A stretch of 64,000 nt of DNA, taken from Cephalotrichum gorgonifer. Lineage: Eukaryota; Ascomycota; Sordariomycetes; Microascales; Microascaceae. Made by a program: the position numbers and the translations under genes. Below the pieces are notes generated by a model. It was given only the letters and a program-made list of their open reading frames with translations, did no database searches and was not told where the DNA came from. Within the stretch, counting starts at the first letter, position 1; each line of letters begins with the position of its first letter. This document shows, in pieces, positions 43,521 through 55,721 of the stretch. The DNA lies in the NCBI GenBank assembly GCA_900312665.1, contig ONZQ02000016.1, positions 719,361-783,360 of the forward strand. The letters run 5' to 3'.

Positions 43521-46500
43521 TTTCGAATGTGTGAGAGAGGGAGAGAGTGCGTGTGTGTAAGAGTGCGTATGAGATCTGAAGGCGTGGATAGGTCTGGTCC
43601 AGTATGCTTTTGGTTCCGCTCGTTCTTTGTTCTCGAATAAGAAGGAAACGTGGGAGGATGAGCTTCAAAGAACTCCTCAGGACAGGAGAAGGAAAGGGTA
43701 AGAAAGATTAGGAGTCAATAATGTAATATGGTAAATAGAAACGAAAATGCTCGGGGCTCCGGCAGGACAAGGGGAATGGAGATGGGCGTCGGCGTGCGTG
43801 GGCGTGGAGACTTGCAGACGCACTTATATGAGTGCGAAATGCAAGAGAGCGAAGAGCGGTAATGGCTGAGGTGTAGTGTATGTACGGACGGAGTTATGTA
43901 CAAGTAAGCTCGTATAATACTCGTGTACTTTGTATGTATGGGCCGGCGCAGACGAGGCCTGGGTATGAAGGAAATGAGCTTGGCAGCGCCGGGCGCTAAT
44001 ATGAGGCACGGGCAAGGCCAGGTAGGTAGGTCGGATTCCCGGAGGCCAATATTGTGGAGAATTCGGGGGCGTATGCTATAAATATGTGCAGCGGCGCGGC
44101 GGTAATGAAGAAAAAGAGAAAAAGTAATGCGCCGGCGCTGATATAATGAAGAAATGAAGATGGCTGGCGTGGGGATAACAAGTTCGTCTTTATTTTCCCT
44201 TTTTAGTCCAGTTCTTATTTTATGGGCTTTGTGATACAAATTGGGGGGGGGTTCCCAAACTTGTAAAGTGGAGAGGTTGGACAGGATAGATGAGAAGACG
44301 GCACGAAGCGGGGAGGAGAGGAGGGAAGAAGGGAGGAGGTCGCTATGTCTTTATATCCAGGAATCTGGATCTGGGGGAAAAGAAGTAAAGTAATAGTTCG
44401 CCCACGGATTGTTATTGTACATGGCATGGTCCCCTTTGGATTGAATTACTCTGCATCTCGCAGACATCTGAAGGGCAAAATTGGTGGTGGTGGTGTCCGG
44501 GAAGCCGGCCGAACCAACCCTGGTCACTTACACCCACGGTGACCCACCCACCCACCCTTCAAAGGATTTCGAAGGGGGGAGGGGCAGCAGGGGCTATGGG
44601 AGGAGGATTAGAGTTTCATACCAAGCAGGCCAAGAGAGGCAAGGGAGACCATCCCACATTCAGTACAAGTGGGGAGGGAGGGGGATGGAGAACGGCGGTC
44701 CCATGTCGCACGCACCCTGGATGAGAGGGTTGTATCGTGTAAGCGGTGGAGAGAAGCGAAGGGGTCATGACTCCCCTCACCCCTTCCCTCACCCCTCAAT
44801 CTTCTCACCCCGCTCACACTCACACACGGGAGTCTCACTAGGATACAAAGGGCAGGGAGAGAGAGAGAGATGGAAGATGGGACCTGCCTGATGGGTACCT
44901 GCCGCAAGCTGGGCTATCTCGCCCAATGCCGTCCGTGGCTGACGTCCTTGGCAGGTCGTCTTGGGGCCGCCTGAACCAGCCAGAGGACGAATTGGGGGAG
45001 ATCCGTCTAGTGGCGGGGGAGGTAGGCTCATCAACGAATCTGCGGGTCCATATTAACGGATTCCGGAGAAAGGAAACGAAAAAATCTAGGTGTGGATAGA
45101 TGCTATGAGGATGAAGGCGGGCTGGCGGCCCAGCCTGGAAGAGAGGTACGAGCAATACCGGAATATGCGGCACAGATTGGACGAATTCAGACGCGGGGGG
45201 GGAATGGACGGGGAACGGGCGGGAAGAACAACATTTTTTTCTCTGCCCGCTAGCCGAGCGCTCAATCCATATCCATGGAACACTTCCAAAACCCACTCTC
45301 GGTACGAAATACAAGGGATAACGTAACCTTTTTGGGAATATTGGCTGAGGTACCTTGCTTTCCCGGGGCCTTCTTTCTCTCTGGCCGTCCGGCCTGCAGG
45401 GGTTGTAAGACCATGGACTGGTACAAGTAAGCCGCCGCTCGGGGAATGGCGCTCCACGTTACTTTCTACCACTGCGTGCTTGTATTCCGTCCTCGGCACA
45501 AGTATCTACCCCGGCGAGCATGGCCCGCGCCCACGAGGTAGGTCCGGCGACAGGTTCACCGGTGCTTCTTCTTTCGGGGTCTGGAAGTTGGCAGCAATAT
45601 TAGTAGTGTAGTACACACCTCGACGACGAGAATATAAAGTAAACGGTGAGTCCATGGCTCAGTAAGAAGGATGAGGCTTGTAATCGGCCAGCAACGGAAT
45701 CCTTCCCTCATACTCCGCCGTATACTTTTGGCAGTACTCGTATAATACCCCATGAATCGATGTTCCCCCGCGCGAATCGCTCTGGCTCGAAAGGGTCCAA
45801 AACAATAAATCCGTATTAGACCAAAGTACCTCGTAAAAGACCAAAGACGGGGTGGGGTGTACGTACCCCTCCGGGACCACGGCCGGCTGCAAGGAACCCT
45901 AATCCCAATGAGGCAAGCACTGCCAAAGGACGGGCAGGCAAAACAGGGATGGCTGGGGCGCTAATAGCCGCCCGGATATCAGCCAACAGTGGTTACCCGT
46001 CCCCCCCTCCCTTCTCTCTCAAGAAGGCCTAAGGTCCAGTCGGGACAGTTCAAGGGTATCCACATCGAGGTGAGGTGTGCGTGCCAATATTGCGCCCATT
46101 TTATCCACGGGGGAAGAAGGGCCCCTGCGCGAATTATTGGAGATGTAATTTGAGAGGGAGATGTGGAAATGGGAGGAGGGTTTGAGGTAGGGTGAGTAAA
46201 TTATTGAACTAGTTAGGGAGATGGAGGGAGGGAGGAAAAGTACACGGGGGCTTTCTGCCGCGGGCGCGCCTGCCTCTGGGACTGCTGCGTATCGGATGCG
46301 GAAGGGGGAGGGGGAAAGTGCGATCCGTGCGATGGGGCCCGAGTTCTACTACTACAGAGTGACCTACGCACTTACCACCGCACATACCTACTAGGTTGTA
46401 CTAGTTGCAGGTCTCGGTAGTACTGCGTCTTTCATGGAAGTTACTCAAGGTGCCGTCCACGAAATAAGCGATGTCGGTAATTAGCGTCATACTCGTACAT

Positions 46501-49500
46501 GTCAAATGGCCCGGAATGGACGGCAGTCGGAGCTCCCCCTTTTGGAACTTGTTTTTGTCCCCCAAATCCCAAGGGTCCGGGCCGCGGAGAAACGTCTTGC
46601 GTGTGCGTGCGTGCGCCCTCGGAGGCGTGGAGAGCATTCCGACTTGGACGGTGCTAGGTCTAATATCGACCCCATCAGCGCTTGTCTCGTACTCTTTGGA
46701 GGAATGAGAGTACTAGCCCTTACGGAGTACTCGCCCGACTCGTCCCTTTCGCCGGGGTCCCCCCAGCTCCCACATTCCGGGTGCTTTTACCAAAAAAAGG
46801 ACTAGGAGCGGTCAGCGTACTCGTTTACCTGTACAACCCAACCCACCTTAGGCACAAACAAGTAGGGGGCAGGTAGGTATGCCGGCCCAACTCACGTCGC
46901 TTCGGCCTTTCCTCTTTCGACTTCGTGCAGGGGAACATGCCTGCAAAGCGCGCGAGTCTACATTCTGGTGTGCGGAGGCCCCGTGAGCTTAGTCTTGCGA
47001 GAGGCGATGCAAGCGTCGTGCTCTTCATGGATGACAGGTCTCACCTGTTTTAGCTTACGCGCGACTAGAGTCTACATGCAGTCTAGAATGTGTGGCAGTG
47101 GTAGTGAGACTGTGAGAGAGGGACCGCGCCTCTCTCTTCCATCCAGATGACCGCCGCCCGCTGCGAGTCCGTCCTAGAATGAGCGGGGCCCGAACCATGC
47201 TTCACCATGTTACCTGGTACAAAGTACATGGATGGGAGTCGTCTCTTTGTAAGATAGGATGGGGAGGCGCAGCCGGCAACATCAAGCCGGGACCCACGCG
47301 AGCCCCCTCCATTGTCTCCCAGTCTTACACCCTCTAATATGTAGGTGGCGCTGACGCAACGGTCAAAAGGAATGGAGTCAGAGGAATAGTTTAGAGCAGT
47401 CAATATATTCATGGATTATGGCAAGCAATATTTAGATGCAGGAGCGCTTGGCCCACGCGCGCTTCCCTTGTCTTAGCCCGAAGCAGCTAGCCAACACACA
47501 CAGGGTTGGATCTGAGGGTGGTCAGCGCGGCTAACTGTGCGGGTGGAAAAATACGAGTGGTCACTATTGTTGCGTGTCCAGTTGAGGTACGTACTAATGG
47601 TTGCAGACGAGAGCGCATCTCTCTGGATCCTTCGCGCCGTCGGGTGGGGGAAGGTCTTGGCTTGCCAGGGTTTTTGACCACGCCGCTTATCCTGCTTGTA
47701 TGTACGAATAGCGTACTTGAATGAACTGGGCTAATATTCGCGAGCGTACCAGTCCTCGTGCCCAAGCGACGGTTCGGCTAGCCAGAGGCAGGCGCTCGGA
47801 CAACCCTCCCCCTCTTTTTTGCTTCTCCCCTTTCTTCCCCGATTCTTAACACCCAGTTCGGTTGCGGATCCCGGTCCTACCGTCTACTGTCCATTCTTCT
47901 TCCCCTTGTCGAGGGGGATTACGGTACCAACGGCCGAGCGCGAGGAGTCAAGTTTCAGGTATTAGCTCTCTCGTTTGGTACAGAGTACGAGCCCGTACGA
48001 GTGCGAGCAGGGGGTACCATTACAGAGTCGTAGTCGGTGCAAACATTCGAAATGTTTCGTTTCGAAGTCCTGTCGCCTTGCGAGGGATTGCCCTCAAGGC
48101 AAGGCGGGGTGGGTGGGTGCTCGGAGCAAGGGTGGCCGGGCTTAGAAGAAGGAATATGTTGCTTTCGTGGCCTCTTCCTATGACATGTAATCCACAACCG
48201 AATACAACCCCTACCATCCGAATTGGGGAAGAATAGGTAATTAGCGATGAGGGAGAAAGAAAGAAAGAAAAGGAGCACGCGTGTAAATCCTTCGGATGGG
48301 CATGTCCAGTTACAAGTTGTCTGCAGCGCCACTTCCTCCGGACAGCAAGCGCGCCCTGCTGCAAGGGTACAGTACCTGGAGTGCACGTGGTTTTCCCTTT
48401 GGGATGAGAGGCAGATCGCTGCCAAAAACCGAAAGGGAAAAAAAAATGGGCAAGCTCGGATGGCTGGTACCGACATCCGGGTTTACACACATGATTTTAC
48501 TGGACGAGGAGTAATACTCCGTCGATTCGAGCGATCTTCGCCCCCAAAGGTTCCAGATCTTCCGGGACGATCAGGTGTGGGCGCGGGGGAAAGTCCGGGG
48601 CCGGCCCTGGCCTGGCCTGGCCGATCCCCCCAACCTACTCCATCGTCGTGTACATGGATGATCTGTGCTAATGACGTTTTTTTTTTTTTTCCCCTTTTCG
48701 AGAAATGGGATGAATTCGGGTCTTTCCGTGGACGGGTTGTTTTGGAGTTTGATGTTTCGTTTCGCCTCTCCCCGCCGCTCGGACCAAGCTCCCCGTGCGT
48801 CTGTGTTTGACTTGGCCTCATCCCCCTTCGAACGGGCCGTTCGGCAAAGGCAAAAGAGGAGATGAAAAATATGCCTTGATTCCCATCATCATCCCTTGCA
48901 GGGTGAGTAAAATATGAGGGATCGTGGCGAGGTGAGGCAGTGGTTTATTCCCAACATAATCCTTCCATGGTTTCAAGGAGTCAAGGGGTGCTTTTGCTTG
49001 CTGCGCGCCGGGGCGACAGTCAGATTTTAGGTTGATTCAGCAGGGTCATGACTGCTTGTAGTCGTATTCAGTACTACCACGTTCTGGGGTGTCGGCGTCC
49101 GTGCCCTGACATCAAACACCAAGAGACGGCAGCCCTATTTTTCCATCCCTGGTCTGATCCCCGACACGGGCCATGTTGAAACAAACTGAGAAACAAGCTA
49201 ATTATGAGTTACGTCTATACGGAGCGGACGGGATTGAAGATGGGATGGCGGGGAAAACCCCGCACTCGTCGTATTCTCGAGCGCCAGATATTAGTGCTCG
49301 AGCGTCTGTAAGGATTCACGTTTAGACAGCGCCCCAACCTACTAGTATGTAGCCACCGCCACCAGGATCGGTTATCCACTGCCACCACAGCCACCAGAGC
49401 CACTGTGGCAGTCCACCGGCTTAGCTAAAAAGAAGGTACGGGTCGCTTCCAGGATTCCCAGGCCAAATACTCACACCGCCGCGTCCTATCTTTTGTGGGC

Positions 49501-50024
49501 CTATCTAACCCGGTTGGTGGCTTATCCGATAGGGAAGGCACACCCGACCTCTACTCGTACACTGACCTGTACCAAGTTAACAGCTATCATAGCTAGAACT
49601 GCTGAAGTGATACACTTCTCGCCCCCTCACATAACACCGTAAGAGGCCACATTAGAGCCGTCAGTACCCGTACAAAACCTGTCTGTAAATGGATGCCGCG
49701 CGCATCGGCGACTCCCGCCGGGCCAATAATAATACAACGCTGTTATCCAACAGCACCTCTGCAAATGTCCACCACCGCCTAACCTACTCGTACCTGAGTT
49801 GAGTGGCTTCATCGGAGCTCATCGGAGCCCCCTCCACGAACTACACCATTGATTTCCCTTTACGAGTCCCTGTAATATACACGTTAGAAAGTGCGGAGTT
49901 TCCCCCCTGTCTGTCCGCGTCACTGCCACTGCCACTGACGTCGAGAATACATCGATCCTCTTTTCAGCTCTGACCCTGACCCCCTAACTCTGTAGACCGC
50001 CGCCCAGTCCAAAAGTCGCCCAGC
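43521..50024. other. Gene-poor region, no gene recognised
   Basis: 6.5 kb between a minus-strand and a plus-strand gene, thus upstream of both. The sequence has many short low-complexity stretches and is the richest part of the window in GTAC/CTCGTAC motifs (for example 46490, 46686, 46721, 47979-48000, 49551, 49784). Open frames on both strands have no recognisable content. A minus-strand open stretch at 43715-44239 is Pro/Ser/Ile-rich without a domain. An unrecognised small gene or long non-coding RNA is possible. Confidence 0.5.
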
Positions 50025-51571
50025 ATGGATCCGAAGGTCAAGTACCTCCTTTCTTTGCAGGCCATCCGAGAACGTGCCAATGTTGTGGCCGAGGTCGCCA
50101 AAGCCGGGAACTTGAGCCACTTCAATCTCCGGGAGGATAAGCTGGATGAGGTCGTCGACTTTGTGGCTTCCGTCATCAAGGTTGGTCGCTCCTCAAGATT
50201 GCCTGAAGAAGCTGGGGCGGGCGGCTTCCGTATGCACTATGCACTTGTAGACTGACGAAGATACTCACCTCTTCCAGCGTGACTTCGGCCCCGATAACTT
50301 CCAGTCCATCCCCCCTCACGGGCGCTGGCAGCATTTCGAGGTCGGGGGCGTACCCCGCGTCGCCAACATCCTCGAGGAGTGGAAGGCCGAGGGATGCGAC
50401 AGTACCGAGCTGACCCGTCGCCTCGTCGACCTCTTCTTCGTCTCCGTCCTCCTGGATGCCGGCGCCGGCGACCACTGGCGGTACACCGAGCCCGGGATGG
50501 GCCAGGTCTACGAGCGCAGTGAGGGCATCGCCGTCGCCACCCTCCACATGTTTACCTCCCTGGCCTTTGTAGCCTCGGAGGCCGGGACCGTCCCGATGGT
50601 GAATGGTAATATCGCTACGATACACCTTGGCCAATCTAGTGTTTTTGTCCCTTGCTGACCTGACACCGCACGTGGCGCGTAGGGAAGGGCTTGGAACAGC
50701 TAGAGACGGCCGCGCTCGCGGACGGCTTCCAGGCGTCCGACGACAACCCCTTGCTGGGAGTTGATTCTCGCGCCGCACTCCTCAGGAGCCTCGGCAAGTC
50801 ACTGCTTGCCCACCCCGAGGTATTCGGCGCCGAGGGCCGTCCGGGCAACCTCGTCGGCAAGTCTGCCCGTCCCAACCTCCCATCTATAACGAACTCGATT
50901 TACTTTGCTGACGGGAGATACCTCTAGACTGCCTAATAAAAACAGCGGGCGAATCAACTAACCTCGACGTCCTCTACCTCTGGGACGTCCTGCAGACCCT
51001 CCTCATCCCCGTCTGGCCCAAGGACCGGACGAATATCGGCGGCACGCCCATCGGTGACGCCTGGCCCCTGAGTACCCTGCGGACCGGAGCGGCGACCGCC
51101 GGCCGCGATTCTGATTCCGCCGCGGACTTCATCCAGCCCTTCCACAAGCTCACGCAGTGGCTCACGTACTCCCTCATGGTCCCGTTCCAGAGGGTGCTGG
51201 GGATGCAGTGGATCAACTCCGACTCCCTAACAGCCCTGCCCGAATACCGCAACGGCGGCCTATTCGTCGACCTGGGCGTGCTGTCCCTGAAGAAGGAGAC
51301 GCTCGACCGAGGGCTGGCGGCCTCGGGCTCGGACCTGCCGCTCTACGACCCGGGCGACGACGTCATTGTAGAGTGGAGGGCCATGACGCTGGTGCTGATC
51401 GACATTTTGTACAGCAGGATCCAGTCTAAGATGGGCGACGGGGTCCAGCTTAGCATGGCGCAGCTGCTCGAGGCGGGGACTTGGAAGTCCGGGCGCGAGA
51501 TGGCGGCGAAGCTTAGGCCGGAGACGAAGTCGAGTCCTATCCTCATCAAGAGCGACGGCACCATCTTTTAG
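50025..51571 (+). CDS. URC4: URC4/urg3 family uracil catabolism protein (DUF1688)
   Basis: Four exons (50025-50180, 50278-50605, 50683-50856, 50946-51571) give 427 aa. The match to DUF1688 covers the whole length: YLLSLQAIRERANVV at the start, SIPPHGRWQHFEVGG, LVDLFFVSVLLDAGAGDHW, YERSEGIAVATLHMF, PFHKLTQWLTYSLMVP, LPEYRNGGLFVDLGVL, DDVIVEWRAMTL and LEAGTWKSGREMAAKLRP near the end. In yeasts URC4 is one of the genes of the URC route of pyrimidine degradation, in which uracil is used as nitrogen source; its exact reaction is not established. The third intron has a GC donor (GCAAGT) instead of GT, needed to keep phase. No other URC gene is in the window. Confidence 0.93.
50857..50945 (+). other. 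GC-AG intron in the URC4 gene
   Basis: The 89-bp intron starts GCAAGT and ends AACAG, with a CTGAC branch-point candidate about 35 bp before the acceptor. Phase 1 on both sides restores the reading frame (CTC GTC G / CG GGC). No GT donor in the neighbourhood gives the right phase. Confidence 0.75.
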
Positions 51572-52771
51572 GAGAGAAGGAATCCTAAACCGGGAGCCGC
51601 GCGCCGAGGACTGGGAAGTTGCCCGGGGGGGCTGCGGTGGGAACGGGATGGGCGATTGAACCTACCTACTTACTATAATACATAGCATTACGCACTACTC
51701 GCCCCTTTCAATGTCAGTGTACGAGCGAGGATTGACCATGAGTGAATGGGAGAATCGGGAGTCCAGAGTCGGGGCAGGGGCGGCGGGGCCGGAGCCGGAG
51801 CCTGGGAAAGTTTGCGGCGGCGGCCCGCCGCTGCTGAGCCCCCCGATCTGGCAATATTATTCCCGTATTACTACATCCCTCCCACCTTCATTTTCGCGGG
51901 CCGTATATGTATTGTATCTTACTTGTGTTGAGCCCACACTAGGAATACTTACAAACTTATTGTGGCTGGGACGGAAAATAAAGGGCGGAAGTCCGTCCGC
52001 AGGCTGCCACCAAACGGGCTGGGGAGAAAAAAATGGGCGCTGATTGGCTGGAGACGTCGTCGTCATGATTAATGATCGTTATTTTCTATTGGCTCAACTC
52101 CTCCTTTTGCCCATGTTTAGTGAACAATACACGTACGTGCTCCAATACGGAGTAGTGCCAAGACCGTATATGCACCAGGATTGACTGGTGTTTGAGTAAT
52201 GAACATCAGTGTTGCCTTCTCTTCTTTTTCTAAACACATGTTTAGTGAACCACCAAGTATACGCGTTCGTGTGTTCGTGATGGTCTAATTTACGAAGGAT
52301 ACGAGTGACGAATCCACCCTTTTTTTTTCTAAACGGGGGCCTAACTGGAGGGGCATGTGGGCGGGCGGCGTACTCACATGGGACGGGACGGCGGCGGGGG
52401 CGGGGACGGAGACGGAGACTGACACCGCGTGTGGGTCCCGTCTTGTTCGACTGGATTGCGTTGCCTGACGATGATTAGAAAATCGCGATATGAGGCATTA
52501 CGATGCCCTCGTCTATACTCAGACTAGGGGGAGAACAAGAGGGCCTCCACAGGACAGATATCCCGTCGATGTTGACCCCGATGTCGAACCATAAAAGGGG
52601 AGGGACATCCCCCCTTCGAGGGAATCATCATCATCACCATCATCACATCCAACAGCAAACAGCTCTAACAACCAAGACCAAAATCACCAACTCACTCCAC
52701 TCCACAAGACAACTCAACTCCTATTACTCAGTTCCCAAAGCCCATACAACCCCTATCCCCCATCCTTCAAA
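51572..52771. other. Intergenic region
   Basis: 1200 bp between two plus-strand genes: URC4 3' UTR and NmrA-like promoter/5' UTR. It contains a 14-bp direct repeat CATGTTTAGTGAAC at 52112-52125 and 52237-52250, and an ATCATC-type microsatellite at about 52624-52645 in the likely 5' UTR. Confidence 0.55.
52112..52250. repeat. 14-bp direct repeat, 125 bp apart
   Basis: Two exact copies of CATGTTTAGTGAAC at 52112-52125 and 52237-52250, upstream of the NmrA-like gene. Confidence 0.85.
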
Positions 52772-53999
52772 ATGTCTCCCAAGATCGTAACAGTCCAAGG
52801 CGCAGTCGGCAACCAGGGCAACAGCGTCGCCCTCTCCCTCCTCGCCTCCAAGACGAGCGAGTTCAAGGTCCGCGCCATCACCCGCAGCCCCGACAGCGAG
52901 CGCGCCAAGGCCCTCGAGGCCCTGGGCGCGGAGGTCGTGCGCGCGAACAGCAAGGTGAAGGAGGAGCTCGTCGCCGCCTTCACCGGGAGCTGGGCCGCCT
53001 TCGTGAACACCAACACCGACGACCCCGTAAGCTCTCCCCTCCTTATTTTTTCTCTCTAGCCGGGTTCGAGAGAGGAAAACAGATATGCTGACGTGGGATG
53101 GATCTGTTCTTAGGAAATCGGTGTCCCCGGCGCTCCTACCGAGCTTGACATTGGCAAGATCGCCGTCGATGCCGCCGCCGAGGCGGGCGTCAAGGTCTTT
53201 GTCTACAGTGGTATGGAGTCGGTGGAGAAGATGACGGGAGGCAAGATGAGCTCCAAGAACTTCGAAGGTAAGTACCGTATCCAAACTACCGCCCGTCCGT
53301 GATATTTTTTTCCTTGGCCCAGCTTGCTCATCAGCACCCCCTGCTCTCAGAGAAATACGGCGTGGCCGAATACGCCAAGACGAAGGGATTCGAGAGCGTC
53401 ATCAACCTCAGTCCCGGCATGTACATGGAGAACTTCCTCGTCTCCGAGCTCGCCCCCGTCTTCGGAGGTTTCCCGGTCGCCCCCGACGAGGAGGGCATCC
53501 TCAACTATGTCCACCCGCGCTGGGGTGGCAACGAGGAGCAGCCCATGATCGGCATCGAGGCCGACTACGGTGACCTTGTGCACGGCATCCTTCTCAACCC
53601 CGCCAAGTATAACAACCGACTGGTCCAGGCTATCAGCGAGTCGAGGTCGGCCGAGGATACGGCCAAGGACTTCCAGGAGGGTAAGTGATGATTGGCACCC
53701 ACCGATTATAAAGCCGGAATCGTCGATTCTAACAGCTCGCAGTTACCGGGAAGAAGGCCCGATACGTCGTCCTCGAGAACGTAGATGACTTCCCAACCTT
53801 TGGTATGAGAGCCTTGGAAACCGTCAGGGAGATCTACCAGTTCTGCCAGATCGACGGCGGGCTCTACTACGGCGTCCCCAACGACGTCGATACCGCTGCC
53901 GAGCTCAAGGCCGCCGCCGCGAAGGCCCAGGGCAAGGAAGGGGAGGATGCGAAGCTCATGACGATGAAGAAGTTCTTCAAGGCGCACTTTCCTTCCTAA
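52772..53999 (+). CDS. NmrA-like NAD(P)-binding protein
   Basis: Four exons (52772-53026, 53114-53267, 53351-53680, 53743-53999), all with matching phases, give 331 aa. The N-terminus has a Rossmann dinucleotide-binding motif of the atypical-SDR type, VQGAVGNQGNSVA (8-20, G-x-x-G-x-x-G), followed by VRAITRSPDSERAKAL, as in NmrA and isoflavone-reductase-like proteins. Later blocks: VFVYSGMESVEKM, AEYAKTKGFESVINLSPGMYMENF (a YxxxK arrangement) and a C-terminal helical part. NmrA of Aspergillus is a nitrogen-repression regulator that senses NAD(P)/NAD(P)H; most fungal paralogues have unknown roles and this one cannot be assigned to the true NmrA orthologue. It lies next to URC4, a nitrogen-scavenging gene, but the genes need not be linked in function. 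Confidence 0.9.
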
Positions 54000-54245
54000 T
54001 GTCGCGAGGGTCTTTGTCTGTTTTCAGCTGGTCACCTGAGGGTTCGAACCCATATTTGAATTGTTTCCTTTGTTTTGTTAACTGAGAGCGCTGTCGCCAA
54101 GTGTGGACATTAATTCATTCCTCTATTAATGCAAGCCGTGTGGGGGTATCTCTATGTAATTCGAGGGTCGCAAAATGCAATTTAGTCGTCGCCATGATTC
54201 TTCTGATTCGTCTACCCGTCGTCGTTCCACGTTCCGAGTCCGGTA

Positions 54246-55021
54246 TCATGCGCCGGGCTGCGGCTGTACGTGGTTTCCGACGGTCTTGTAGAGGTCCCGG
54301 AGCTCGAAAGACTCGTGCGCGCCCTCGGGGACCTCACCGATGACCCTTGCCGGCTGGCCGGCGACGACGGAGAAGCTGGGTATCACCGTGTTCGGGGCCA
54401 CGACCGCGTCGTCCAGGACCCTGACGTAGTCCTTGATGATGGCGAACTCGCCGACGACGACGTTGTTCCCGATGTGCACGTGGCTCCCGACGCTCGCGGC
54501 GCGGACTATTGTCTTCTCACCCACGAAGACGTGGTCCCCCATCCGGAGGGGCATGTGGCTGTAGATCCTGTCCAGCTTGGTTAGCTCGAACGTGTTCCGT
54601 TCCCCCGTGGGAGTCGAGGGTGGTACGGTACCCCTTGAAGAGCCGCCCGGGTGGCCTGAGGAGGGCGCCTCGGCTGATGAAGCAGTAGCGCCCCATGGAG
54701 ACGGCGGTGTTGTTCGCAGGGGCGCCTGAGCCGGAGGAGGAGGAGGGCTGGGATCGCACGAGGTCGCCGCGGACCATGGCCTCGGGCTGGATGACGGATT
54801 TACCACCCAGCATGATGTTTTGGGTGCCGACGAGGGTCGCCTTCCGGGAGACTTTGTTGCCCGTATCCTGGGTGGGGGGTTCTTCTTGCTTAGAGGGCGT
54901 GGATACCGCGGGAAAGGGGGAGGTGGATGCTCTTGCTGGGCTATATGGTCTGGGAGCTAGGCGGAGGAGGTTCCAGACTTACCGTCTCTATATACTCTCC
55001 TTTCGCTGGTCTTCTCGACAT
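54246..55021 (-). CDS. DCTN5: Dynactin subunit p25 (DCTN5)
   Basis: Three exons on the minus strand (55021-54983, 54867-54632, 54567-54246) give 198 aa. The start MSRRPAKGEYIET joins to DTGNKVSRKATLVGTQNIML, matching the animal p25 N-terminus. The body is a left-handed parallel beta-helix of hexapeptide repeats (VGSHVHIG, VVVGEFAII, VLDDAVVAPNTVIPSFSVV, AGQPARVIGEVPEG). p25 is part of the pointed-end complex of dynactin, which adapts dynein to cargo and is needed for endosome movement in fungi. A low-complexity Ser/Gly insert (about 50-68) interrupts the helix before MGRYCFISRGA. The gene converges with the NmrA-like gene, 246 bp between stops. The first exon is only 39 bp but has perfect donor GTAAGT and correct phase. 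Confidence 0.9.
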
Positions 55022-55721
55022 TGTGGCGGTGATGGAATAAAGAAGATGGAAGGTATTGAAAGAAAAAAAAAGAGTGAATTCCAGCACTCCCAGCACTTCC
55101 ACAGCTCAAGATCCTTTATCCTCCATTGATGAGTGTAGGTCAAGCTTAGGTAGTGGGGTTGAGCTTGGGTGCGAGCAATCGGTATCCAGTCGTGTCGCGA
55201 TGAAGTCAAGCGCAAGCCACATTTCCACGTGTTTTACGCCACACCACACCAGGCCAGGCCATACACACACATTATCACTAGCCACGAGGCCCAGCTTTTG
55301 GTAGCCAAGAAAGGCACCGAAGCGATTTCTTGGCACGATAATGTGACCATCAGCTATGCATGGGTAGCCAGCAATTTTTTGCCCATCAGACCATTAAGTC
55401 CGAAATCGCCAGACATTCTTTGAGGTACTGGTGCCTTCCCCGAGGGAGCCGCTCACAAAGGGCCTCTTAAAGCGCTCGGAGATAAGACCTCCGAGAGATC
55501 ACGATTTTACGTACGTATTCGTTTATGCCCGCAGGTCCCCTGACTGAGACCTAGACCTTCCGGCTCCCTCCCTCCGGAGCTCCCGTCCGAACAACCCCCT
55601 CGCACCTTCCCCCTGGTCGTCGACCTAGTTAGCCATTCTTCGCGGGAACTTTCGCTCTTGGAGGTTTCTCTTCTCACAAGTGCCACCTAGTACCTAGAAC
55701 CCAGAACCCCGCGATTCCACA
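55022..55721. promoter_or_regulatory. Divergent promoter region
   Basis: 700 bp between the start codons of DCTN5 (-) and the DUF1279-like gene (+). No specific factor site was recognised. The last 200 bp are C-rich. Confidence 0.5.

Noticed and set aside
43715..44239. 174-codon minus-strand open frame upstream of the DUF3455 gene
   Set aside because: Composition is low-complexity and no domain or splice-supported continuation was found; more likely promoter and 5' UTR sequence.
54030..54060. Sequence GGGTTCGAACCC resembling a tRNA T-arm
   Set aside because: No acceptor, D or anticodon stems can be folded around it, and the upstream sequence is the coding end of the NmrA-like gene.
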